From assembly GCA_001949185.1 (NCBI GenBank), contig BDGG01000003.1:3083158-3147157 (forward strand): a stretch of 64,000 bases of DNA, read 5' to 3'. Of this stretch, positions 11,779 through 27,036 are shown in pieces. The stretch's first letter is position 1. Each line of letters begins with the position of its first letter. The notes beneath the pieces are model-generated. The model was not told where the DNA came from, did no database searches, and was given only the letters and a program-made list of their open reading frames with translations. Source of the stretch: Ramazzottius varieornatus. Its lineage: Eukaryota > Tardigrada > Eutardigrada > Parachela > Ramazzottiidae. The translations under genes were made by a program, and so were the position numbers.

Positions 11779-12574
11779 CGGATATCAATGCCTGAGATTA
11801 ATCGAACGTTCAAATCACTGTACACGAGAACATACGGGCATCTTGGATAATTCATCCCGCGGTTGCCCGACACATCATCACTGTTCACCCCCACTGTGTG
11901 CACAGCAGCGTCCGTGCCTTGAATAACGACGAGCCGATCATCGGCGCGGTAGTCATCTATACGTACAATACACCAGTGTGTCGTGTATATATAGGGGTGC
12001 TCGATCGACAGGAGCTCTGGAGACATGAAGATATCTGCGGCATTTCCAGTCAATGCTTTCGTGAGTGGTCGCTTGGTGCCTGACGCCTGTTTGACATTGC
12101 ATATCTTAGCTTGGTTCTCGCAGAGCCGACTGATATTCTGAGATGCGGTTCTTTGCGTTCTAGGTTTGTTTTCTTGGACTCAACTAATGGTTGTTTCAAC
12201 TGGGTGAGACGTCCAGCGGTTTATTTGTGTAAACGATAGTACGACATCACGTTGCATATCCTTAAGGCTGCGAGCGGGAAGATGGTTCTTTGCGACAGTC
12301 GGAGCATCCTTTCGGCGGAAGAAGCGTGATGACGTTCGTCTGTCGATCTACAAGTCTATAACTGATTTAGTATGATGGAGAAGGCTTTTGCTGTGCTCGC
12401 ATGTCAACAGGGGGACATTTCATCGTTATTCAACCTGTGTGGAGTTCATAGTTTTGAAAGCGAGTACAGTGTTGGATGGCCTCTGGTGTAATAAATTCAA
12501 AGCTTACCCTTGACCTTCCAACTTGATGGTTTTAATCCAGAAACGATCCCAGTGTGGATTAGAGGTCTCGTGCG
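11779..12574. other. Intergenic; no gene recognised
   Basis: This stretch holds the promoter side of the mGluR-like gene. Short overlapping open frames on both strands (11723-12083) lack recognisable content. Confidence 0.5.
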
Positions 12575-18194
<5,620 letters not shown>

Positions 18195-18856
18195 CAGCAC
18201 GTTTCCGGGGAAAGATCAGCTCGAGTCCGGCCGAAGCGCAAAATTGTCGATATTCGAATTGGTCAAAAGATTTGGGATTAGTCGTGTACAAATAGTACCG
18301 CTTTTGTTCAACTGCCTGGTACATCTCATACCTTATTATAGTGGTTACTTGCAAACTGCAGTCGCATCTCACCGTCCAGGAGTAGTGCAGTAAGACGTTT
18401 CCACCCGTCCCGACTCTTGAATGCGGTTACTGCTGGAGTCCGCAGGACACCTTCCGAGCGAGGACGGTTTTTAAAATGCGAACCGTCAAGACCGGTTTTT
18501 CCAGCGCGGTACTGCGATCGCATGCTACACGTAACACGTCTTACGATCGACCGAGCTGTAGTGCATGCTCACAAACATTATATCATAAATTTGTAGCTTT
18601 CAACCAATCTCGCAAGAGTAACTAGTAGTAACAAGCTTGATGGGCTTAATCTGCAGCAATTGCCTTTAAACGAATTCCGAAGTCAGCAGTGCCATCTGTG
18701 AACGATATGCCGCCATTAGTCAGAACTCTATGAAATGGGCGGATCTTTGTGCGTTCTGATGCAGTCATTGCAGTTCAATCGCAAACTCGGCAATACAAGC
18801 AATTGATTTGTTTCATTTGTGATTTCTCGAAGTTCGTTTATCGCGGTGGCTTGCAG
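18195..18856. other. Intergenic; no gene recognised
   Basis: No coding signal. It includes the 3' end of the mGluR-like gene and the presumed promoter or 5' non-coding exons of the nuclear receptor. A CTTGCAG directly before the assigned ATG could be an acceptor of a non-coding first exon. Confidence 0.5.
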
Positions 18857-21034
18857 ATGATCACGGGACTGGGATCCTCTTTTGCTCCTCTGGGAGTTAT
18901 GGATGGAAGCACAGCAGCTGGAACATTCGGGCTAGTAAGGTATCCCAGTAGTTGCTGTCAGGTTTGTGGGGGACGTTCGTCTGGCGTCCATTACGGAATC
19001 CTTTCGTGCGAAGGCTGTAAGGTAAAAAAGAGTAGCACCCGTTTCACGTCGCATCATTGTCGACCTATGCATTTCTTCCTTCTAGGCATTTTACAAGCGC
19101 TGCGTGGATAACAAGACGGTTTACCGATGCTTCTTCGGGGAGACCTGCGATATTGGACCGAACAATCGCAGCCATTGCAAAGCATGTCGCATGTTGCGAT
19201 GCGTCAAAGCTGGCATGCAGCTCAACAGTAGGTCAACCTTGTTGCTCCGGACTTTATCCCGTTCGGCTGTTCTAATAGCACACACTGACAGCAACGAAAA
19301 TGGGAAGGACGCCAAGACGAACACCAGCTATCCCAAGGCCCAAGCTCTTTAACAGCATCGGTACAACGACGAGCGCTGGTTCCTCCGCATTAACGAGCCG
19401 CTCAGCTGCTGCAGACAGCAGGACTGATAACACTAGGCGTGAGGGAAGCCACAATTCTACATTCCGCAACGGTATGTATACTTTCTCGGACCTTACTTCT
19501 TCGTGCCTTCGAATGCCAAAGGTTTATATGAAGACCACATGATGCGATTCGTTGACTGATTCAGCTGCTCGTGACCCGGAAAGTGGCCCAAGTCCTTTGG
19601 AGGATGGTGGACTTTGGCCACTTTCCTCCAAAGGACTTCAGACACTGCCGTCGCATTCCCCTGCTCTGGATATTCAGCAGACGTGTGTACCTAATATGTA
19701 TAATACCCGACTGGAAGAATGCAGGATGCTGATGTCCTCTATGGCACAAGCCGAGAAGGCGCAACGACGATCCAGTGTGCTCGACATAATCTTCCAGTCC
19801 CACGTCGACCCGTACTGCACACTTTCACTGGTCCCCGACGGAAAGTTCCACCAGATCCAACCCGGATGTTCCGACGACATGCTACTTTCTGCACCCCAGC
19901 AAGTCCCATGGAATATGAGCATCGAAGGAACACTCAAAGCCATCCACGATGCAATTGAGACTTGCTATGGCGAGTCATTCGCTGAATGGGACGCGTTTAT
20001 GCACGATGTGCTTGTCAACGGAAACACCCCGGTATAACATTCTCCATCTTTCGTATCAACTTTCTTCTTTCCAACTCTAAACTGCTTGGTTTCAGTATCA
20101 GCCACAAATAGCCATAAAATCCATGATCGACAACATCCTCAACTCCATCAAAGGAACGGTCAAACTCCATTGCCAGTTCACATTCTTGGTGCCCGGCTTC
20201 TCGGAGCTCGACCATGATGATCAGCAGATTCTGCTGAAAGAACGATGGGCGGAACATTGGCTGGTACGTTGAATACATACTGTGAAGGCCATTATGGACG
20301 ATGAACTCCTTAGACAGATCAGAGCTCAGCAAGAAAATCGATTTAATTGTTTTCCCAAGTGGCGCACGTTTTCGATGCTATTGGCTGGATGCGTACGCCA
20401 CTCGAAAAAAGAACCTGATCGAGCTTGTATCCTAAATTTTACTTACTGTTTCCAGATGACGCACTTCCGCTACATCCGGTATAACAACATGTACTACCTG
20501 TCGGGCCCGTTGCGCATCCATTACTCCATCTACTGGATGCAGCAGGTCCTGGAGCCAGACTACATTCGTCTGATATTTGCCTTTGGTGAAACTTTGAACG
20601 GACTAGAGTTGACTAACCTGGAAGCATTCTTGATGCTGATCGTCACAATATTCCGCCCAGGTATTTTCCTTAGAATTTATTTTCTCACCGGAATAAACGA
20701 CGGTTGTTTCCTTTTCTGTCCAGACACGACTATGGCGCGGAATAAGGGTGCGCTTGCTTTCCTCCACGCCCACTACGCTGACTGCCTCCTCTACGCGATT
20801 CGATCTCACAACTCTACGTCGCTTCTCGGCCCGGAACGGGAACATCAAATCATGGAGTTCCTCCTGCAGCTTCGTGCCTTTCACAAGATTGGCCGGTATT
20901 ACACGCAGCAGTTGGATGTTAGTAAGACGCCATTCCAAAGTAGCGTCACGGTGGATGACGCTCTCTCGCTGGATGACAAGCCGACGTCGGTCGCCCATTC
21001 AAAAGAGAGCCTCAGTACCGTGTTTGATAGTTGA
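18857..21034 (+). CDS. Nuclear receptor (zinc-finger DNA-binding domain plus ligand-binding domain)
   Basis: Ligand-regulated transcription factor family. Seven exons in phase (18857-19021, 19086-19227, 19292-19471, 19565-20031, 20096-20263, 20456-20660, 20724-21034) give 545 residues. The first zinc finger (about residues 34-55) reads CQVCGGRSSGVHYGILSCEG followed by CK, so the P-box is CEGCK; the second finger has RCFFGETCDIGPNNRSHCK, then ACRMLRC. A basic, Ser/Thr-rich hinge follows. The ligand domain shows the helix 3-5 signature PGFSELDHDDQQILLKERW and a helix 10-like block (about residues 400-520). No clear activation helix is seen at the extreme C-terminus, which ends LSTVFDS. The subfamily is not assignable; AFYKR in place of the usual GFFRR after CEGCK is unusual. 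The ATG is the first in frame after an upstream stop-free region; an upstream exon cannot be excluded. Confidence 0.9.
19578..19638 (+). repeat. Interleaved inverted repeats inside nuclear-receptor exon 4
   Basis: Two overlapping inverted-repeat pairs: GGAAAGTGGCC (19578-19588) with GGCCACTTTCC (19616-19626), and AAGTCCTTTGGAGGA (19590-19604) with TCCTCCAAAGGACTT (19624-19638). The A-B-A'-B' order is that of a pseudoknot rather than a simple hairpin. The sequence is coding (hinge region). Confidence 0.7.
20348..20410 (-). repeat. Palindrome family A, copy 7
   Basis: TTTTCCCAAGTGGCGCACG and CGTACGCCACTCG arms, loop GCTATTGGCTGG. It lies in intron 5 of the nuclear receptor; the pseudogene copy has one in the equivalent intron. 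Confidence 0.8.
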
Positions 21035-22338
21035 GGAAACAAAAAAAGTTGGCAAAGTTAGCTCTACTTAATTTACCTGCTGCACATCCCGGTGTAAAGT
21101 TTTAATCGATCGGCTTTGCCGAAGGTCTTATCGAAATTATTTTGTCCGTTCCGGGCCTTCCGGCTGCCGTTGAGAGTATTTTTTCTGTTAGTGATTTATT
21201 GTTTCTCACTTTCCAGCCCCTGTACGTAATAACAGCGTACGAGTAGCTGATTTTACTGGAAGTACAGTTTCATGTATAATTAAAGAACTGTGCGGAGTTC
21301 GATAATCCGTTTAACTCGCAAAGCCTCGACCACTCCGTACCGTGTATGGGTCAAAATTCAAGAATCAAAGGTTCTTCGGAACAGAAATTGGAAGTCACAG
21401 CCCGGAAGTTCTAGCATCTCCGCAGGAGAAAGGTCAGGCCTTGTCGAGAATCAGGGAGCCTGAACTCGAAGGTTGGCGCCTTCGACGAGTACGTGCGCGA
21501 CATCGAAGATCACGGTTGAAGTCTCAATTTCGGTCATGGGCTGTAGGGGTGTGGGGGTGCAGGTGTGTAGACTAGCATGAGTGGCGTCAGTGGCATAAAC
21601 TTAGAGCCGAAAAATGTCGGAGAGGGCTCCTCTCACCACCGGCACCACCAAGGGGCTCTTCTCAGCACTTGTATTTAGAGTCTTGACACCATCCACGGCT
21701 AATCGCACCACCACCCAGCATTGGTAGAGCATGGAATCTGGCCGCATGCGCTCCAGTGCGGCTCCACTGCATGCAACAGGAAGCCGAAGACTGCCGCGCA
21801 GATGCAGGTACCGAAACCCGACGAAAAACTGAGTTTTTGGGTGTTCGAACTTCAGGGCGTACATCAGCGTGCAGCGCAGGTGCAATAGGCAAGTTGCGAA
21901 GTCAGCAAACTCATGCCACGCTGTCTTTCCGAGAATTCTCAGCTTTCCAAGTTTTTTCGTGAACTAGCGTTTGAGTCAGCCAATACCGAAGTGGAACAGT
22001 AGCAAGCTCGTCTAACCGGTTCCCTCCGGGGTATGATGGTCACGAGCACGTTCGACGATTTTCAGTCTGGGAAGTGGGAACGACTCTACATTGCAGCCGG
22101 AACGGGGTGATCAGGTCGGGAACTCGGCCATACCTGCTGCGTAATGGATGCTGATTGCTGGAGTACCTATGTATTAGGAACGCAAGTGAGATGTCCTAGC
22201 AATCAATGGGGGTTCGAACTTCGGTGAAAATTCGTATTTTCGCTCCGCCGAGCCTTATCTACCCACAGGCCATAGTGGCATATTGCCAGAGCTTCGAGTT
22301 CCATCCCGCACGTATGCGCTGACGGCTTTTGTACTCAG
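21035..22338. other. Intergenic between nuclear receptor and its pseudogene; no gene recognised
   Basis: Open frames on both strands at 21600-21960 overlap and have no recognisable content. The first zinc-finger exon of the receptor has no counterpart here, so the duplicated unit begins only at 22339 or has lost its 5' part. Confidence 0.5.
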
Positions 22339-23699
22339 GCATTTTACAAGCGCTGTGTGGATAACAAGACGGTGTACCGATGCTTCTTCGGGGAGAACTG
22401 CGATGTTGGACCGAACAACCGAAGCCACTGCAAAGCATGTTGCGATGCGTCAAAGCTGCCATGCAACTCAACAGTAAGCTCCGCACCAAGAGCAGGTCAT
22501 CGTTCTCGAATACTCTTGATGCATTTAGCGTGCAGTTCTAATATCGTGTTTGCCATGTGTCAACAGCGTCGAAGACGGGAAGAACGCCAAGACTGACACC
22601 TGCAGCGCCGCGACAGAAGCTGTTCGACATCGCCATCTCTCCTGTATCTTATCGCGACGCATCCTCTTCGGTCGGACTTGAAAAACATTTACCGACACCT
22701 CTACCTCTCACTGATTTACCTTCGACGTCATCGCGCAAGTACCGCGATGACGTAAGCGACTGAAATCAAGGGTGACCGATCTGGTCCATTTCCCTCGTAG
22801 CCCTATTACACCAGTGCGCCACATGACCAGTTTTCTTTCCAGGTGCACTTCTTCGCGAAGTAGACAACCACAATCGCTCCTTGTAAGATCATTGCCAGGT
22901 GCCCTCGCACTCGCGCGTGGTGGATATGTAGCGAGCGGTCACACATCAAGCTGGAATAAAGGAATGTAAAATACTGGCGCCGTCTACGGCGCCGGCGCAG
23001 CGAGGTCCCAGCATGCTTTATCTGTTTTTCCAGACCCAGACCGACCCATATTCTACTTTCGTGTCGATGCCTTCAGCCATGTACCACCAAGTCCAGCATG
23101 ACTTCTCTGACAACATACAGATTTCTTTAAACCAGCAATTTTCCGAAGTGACTTGTGTGGAAACTACTCTCAAGGCGGTGCAGGATGCCACCGAGACATA
23201 GTACGGCACGTCGTTTGCTGAATGGGACGCCTTCACGAATGACGTGCTCGTCAACGGAAACACACCGGTATGGTGAATGGTAAAGTTTCATCTACTAGGT
23301 TCGGAAGGATGATTAAACAATTTCTTCGTTTCAGTATCAGCCGCAAATATCGTTGAAAGGTATGGTGAGGGTTGGTGAAGTGAACGGAAGGGAATTTCAC
23401 TTTTCTCTCCTGAACTTTTGGCCATTCTTTCTCAAGACATCAGTCGACCAACGGATCGCTGACGGATCGATTGATTGCTATTCCGGGTAAGAATGGTGAA
23501 AATTTCGGGGAAGAAAAGTGAAATCCGTTCCCTTAACTTCATCAGTCCGAGGTATGATGAAGTGCGTAACGGAGTCGGTGCAAAGGAACGGTGAAAACGC
23601 ATTGCCAGTTTACATGTTCCCTGCCGCTATTCTCCGATTTGGATCATGAAGCCCAGCAGATTCGTTTGAAAGAAAGGTGGATAGAATATTTTGTGGTAA
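22339..23699 (+). pseudogene. Truncated, frameshifted nuclear receptor copy
   Basis: A degraded duplicate of the upstream receptor. The second-finger exon (from 22339: AFYKRCVDNKTVYRCFFGEN) is about 90% identical to its parent. The first-finger exon is missing. A 7-bp deletion after CACTGCAAAGCATG, between GCATGT-type direct repeats, shifts the frame and removes the last finger cysteines. The hinge exon (near 22566) and the first ligand-domain exon (23035-23268) are recognisable, but the latter has an in-frame TAG where the parent has TGC (near 23201). The next exon is split by a 186-bp insertion (23365-23550), then resumes to a donor at 23700. Later exons are absent or unrecognisable; a faint match may lie near 23935-24000. 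Confidence 0.88.
23365..23550. mobile_element. 186-bp miniature element inserted in the pseudogene
   Basis: GGTATG occurs at both borders (23359-23364 and 23551-23556), consistent with a target duplication. The interior ends are imperfect inverted repeats of about 30 bp; GGGAATTTCACTTTTCT on the left faces AGAAAAGTGAAATCCGTTCC on the right. The parent receptor exon lacks it. There is no coding capacity. Confidence 0.75.
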
Positions 23700-23755
23700 G
23701 TTATCTGCTGCGATGGAAACTGGGAGGCCGGCAAGCAACCTCGAGAAGTCGAGAT

Positions 23756-23819
23756 TATCGTTATCTCAAGTGGCGCAGTTTTCCAGCCGGTAACAATGGA
23801 AACTGCGTCACTTTAGGCG
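23756..23819 (+). repeat. Palindrome family A, copy 8
   Basis: TCTCAAGTGGCGCAG and CTGCGTCACTTTAG arms with loop CCAGCCGGTAACAATGG. It lies just after the last recognisable pseudogene exon, equivalent to the intron holding copy 7 in the parent gene. Confidence 0.75.
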
Positions 23820-24264
23820 TACAGTGGCTGAAACACTCCGTGTGGAATACAGATCACGGGCACCGCTAAATTACAAGTGGGCCACTGGTACCCTACTTTT
23901 GTTTCTGTGATATTCAGTGCGGTAGCTTTCGCTTCATGCATTTCCTTCGCACTAACCATTCCATCCTCATCTGTCCAGCGCACATAGTATTTTGGTATAG
24001 TTTTCCGCAGTCATGTTATGATAGACTTAGTTTCGACTCCACGCAGTTCAGCTCCGAACTGCGGAATTATGTATTCTGTTCCGCTAACACCCGATGCAAT
24101 GAGTAGGTTGTTTTTCCTGAATGCCTTCTGGCATACTGTAGGGGGAAAAAGTAGTGCCGGTAACGATGGTCGTTGTCGTCGTCACAGGAACGGAGCGTGT
24201 GTGACCGACAGAGAGCTTGCGAGGTCTGCCACACCTAATACAGTTTCGGTTTTCTGTTTTGGTT
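23820..24264. other. Intergenic; pseudogene debris
   Basis: Apart from a weak match to the next receptor exon near 23935 (an ATG-initiated MHFLRTNHS resembling the parent MTHFRYIRYNN), nothing is recognised. Confidence 0.4.
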
Positions 24265-25861
24265 ATGGGAGCGAGAAAGGCCACGAGATCCAAGGATCCG
24301 AGCAGGTCGCCGTCCGTCGGAGGCAAGAGCGCCACCAGTGTTGGCAAGAATGCTCAACCCGGAAGTGCTAAGGGCGGCAAGGCAGGCAAAGTGGGCCCGG
24401 CGGAAAAGCTCAAGCTTGAAGAGGAAACTCTTGCCCGAGTAGGTACGCTGCTGCCCTTTACCGCGCATCTTACACTGTGAACGTTAACGAAGTGGAAGTT
24501 TTTCTTTTGCTTGTAGGAGCAAGAGCGTTTACGTCGAACCAAAGTAGACGAATTCGGTTTTGCGCTGGATGATTACAAAGAATTGCTAACTTGTCCAATT
24601 TCCGAGCTGTCCAAGTACGGACATTCAGTAGGCAAGAAATTCAACCGTGATCTCATAAAAACTATCTGGGAGCTGGGCAAACACAATGTGCAAGATCGCT
24701 GTCCTGAATGGCGCACCCTTTCGGCCAGTAACAATCAAATATGCGCCAACTGAGTCAACGATCTTGAGCGTATTGTCTGTCCCATTTAAGGGTGAATATG
24801 TGATCGAAGCTACCCTTGTTTGCAGGATATGCTGCCGCCTGTTTCAGTACGCTAGAGTGCCGAATAGTCATAAGAGCGCTTTCCTCGATCACCTGTATGT
24901 GCGGACCGTTCACGACCTACGCGTCTTTTCGGAGAACTCTGAAGATACTCTACGATTCCTTATCGACATATTTCTGGATATTGTAAAAGTAGTCAGAAGT
25001 AGGCTGACTGCTTTCCAAATAACTATATCGTGGCCGTACATAATTATATAACTTGAAAATAACATGTTTCCTACTGTTATAGAAGGACCAACTGAGATGG
25101 CGGATATTCTGGATGTCATGTCTCATGGATTTACCGAGTTACTGATGCCACCGGCTAATTTGACACCAGATAAAATATCTCAGATCATGAGTCTCTTCAC
25201 GGAAACGTAAGTGCAATTTTATTTGCAAACTGTCGATTCTTCATGAATGTTCAAGTGACTCTTTCCCACAGAATAGTCTACAACTCGAACCTCTTCCGAT
25301 ACGTGTTAACACAGGACGTTGTTCCCATCTACAAGACATCCAAAGTAAGTTTTTTCTTCCGCCCACATTTTTAGTATTCAACATTTTTCGAGTGAATGTC
25401 GAAGCGGAAAAGCTGCATCTGTAGCTGCTTCAGGAATAACAACGACATAATTACAGATAAAAATACTGCTTCCAAATGAGAGCTTGTTATCGAGCAACGG
25501 AGTCCTCCCTTTGGCTGAAGCAGTTCCCGAAAAAGAACTGGTGAAGACTGCAGCTGCGGCTCTTCCTAACACCTTACCGGATGGCTCAACGCAAGCAGCT
25601 GACCAGGTTTCTCGTGTCGCTATCCAAAACCATATTAACGGAGTCGGTGCGTTATTGAACGAAGCTTTGAACCTGAGTACCGCACACGAGCAGAACGCTT
25701 CGTCTGGCGTTTTCCCGGACCAGGTGCCCCGTCTTTCCGACGCAGAAGTGCAAGCAGCCATTCAACGAGTAGCGAAGGCGAAGTTCGCCGAGTTCCAGCG
25801 TGAGGTGGATGAAGCTGTTATGAGGAGGGAACACATCGTTGCTGAGTACGAGAAAAAGTAA
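24265..25861 (+). CDS. Unrecognised 384-residue protein
   Basis: I do not recognise this family. Six exons join in consistent phase (24265-24438, 24517-24687, 24791-24998, 25083-25206, 25272-25344, 25457-25861). The first 50 residues are basic and low in complexity (K, S, G, A, P), followed by a charged stretch (KLKLEEETLAREQERLRRTK). A helical middle carries DEFGFALDDYKELL and FLIDIFLDIV, and IVYNSNLFRYVLTQDVVPIY follows. The C-terminus has a predicted coiled coil (AKFAEFQREVDEAVMRREHI). There is no signal peptide or sure membrane helix, so a cytoplasmic or cytoskeletal protein is likely. Intron 2 begins with a copy of palindrome A only three bases after the donor. It is convergent with the neurotrophin-like gene. 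Confidence 0.7.
24691..24768 (+). repeat. Palindrome family A, copy 9 (near full length)
   Basis: CAAGATCGCTGTCCTGAATG on the left faces CAACTGAGTCAACGATCTTG on the right; the loop has GGCCAGTAACAAT. It starts at the third intron base of the unrecognised 384-residue gene. Confidence 0.8.
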
Positions 25862-26352
25862 CAGATGGGAAATCCTTCTAAACAAGTGTGAGCATTCTAA
25901 AGACTCGGAACAACACGCTGCAACGAGCTGAATGTTTTTCGGCATTTCGGTATCGCTGAATCGGTTGTCCGCCTGATCGACACAACAATCGAGCACTGTC
26001 GCATCGGCTCACTGTTTCTGGTTTGGTAGGTCCCGCTAGTTCTGGCATTCTTAATTCTCCATTTGATGCTTCTTTCGAACAAATAAATTGGACTACGGTT
26101 CCAAGTACGAGTATCTTCGTTCATTCTTGACTGTCCCATTCTTTCAATCTGGCTTAACTCTTTTACATCCGAAGAAATCGGAAACTGCTGAGAAATCTTC
26201 CTCGTGATGCGAGGATTTTTTATCACTCGTTATAAGCTAGGGCAGACCGTAAGCTACAGAACGAATCCATGGGGTATCAGAAAAAGCTTGACAGAACGAC
26301 TTTTTCTCAGAAAAAGACTTCGTCATCGTTCTAAGTTACAAGACTGGTGCCT
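25862..26352. other. Intergenic between convergent genes
   Basis: This 3' flanking DNA of both neighbours has no coding signal. Confidence 0.5.
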
Positions 26353-27036
26353 CTACACGTCACTGAAAACAGCACACTCACAACCGCCTCGAACACGAAT
26401 GACATTCCAACCAACTTCTCCTCTTTGGTTCTTGACCATGGCATAAACGAACGACTGCTGGGTGACGCAGTAACCCTGGTAAGCTGTCGTGTCGATGCCA
26501 AAACACTTGTGCTTTCCCAACATGGCGGGCCATTCGGGACGTTGAGAGGAATTTATGGGCAGTGAAATCTGATGGTGGTTGTGTTCCACTTTCGCACCGT
26601 CCGTCGTTAAAGATTCCCCGGCGCAATACCGCTCATTGAAGATTTGCTCGACCAAAGTATTGTTCTGCTCGAAAGTGGGCAAGACCTCCACTCGGTTTTT
26701 GTACAGATTGAAGGCATGATGAAGCTTCACCCAAGCGCTTTCCGTCTGACAGGACGGAGTAACTGTGTCTCCGCCGGTACTCCAGACTGGTCTAATTGTT
26801 GGGTTGGGAAGATCGGCGGTTCTGTACGGAACTGGGTTCGCCATCAACCCGGAAACACACACTAGAATGACGACGCCAAGGAAGCAAACTAGCCTATTAT
26901 ACTCGGACGTTCTCTGCAACAAAAATGTTGCTTTCAAAAACTGGCGAACTCAAGTGAAGTTACTGCTCACGGCTCTGAATTCACGAGCTGTTCGTTATAG
27001 GACAACCGATGAAAAGCTTCTCACCTGCGACGGCAT
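26353..27036 (-). CDS. Neurotrophin-type (NGF-like) cystine-knot growth factor
   Basis: Secreted ligand of the neurotrophin family. Exon 1 (27025-27036) codes MPSQ; the acceptor after TTTTTGTTGCAG joins exon 2 (26353-26913), giving 190 residues. Residues 11-28 form a hydrophobic signal (LVCFLGVVILVCVSGLM). The mature part has cysteines at 59, 101, 141, 153, 182 and 184. The spacings 59-101 (42), 141-153 (12), 153-182 (29) and 182-184 (2) nearly match NGF (43, 12, 28, 2). Trp65 sits six residues after Cys1 as in NGF, and CFGIDTTAYQGYC, SFVYAMV and GWNVIRVRGGCECAV parallel NGF motifs. The odd parts are about 30 extra residues between the second and third cysteines, and a pro-region of only about 30 residues without a visible dibasic cleavage site. 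Spätzle is the alternative; the GID..YC and W..IR motifs favour neurotrophin. Confidence 0.85.

Noticed and set aside
26353-27036. Spätzle as the first choice for the cystine-knot ligand
   Set aside because: The GID...YC spacing, the W..IR motif and the first Trp position fit neurotrophins better; kept as an alternative only.
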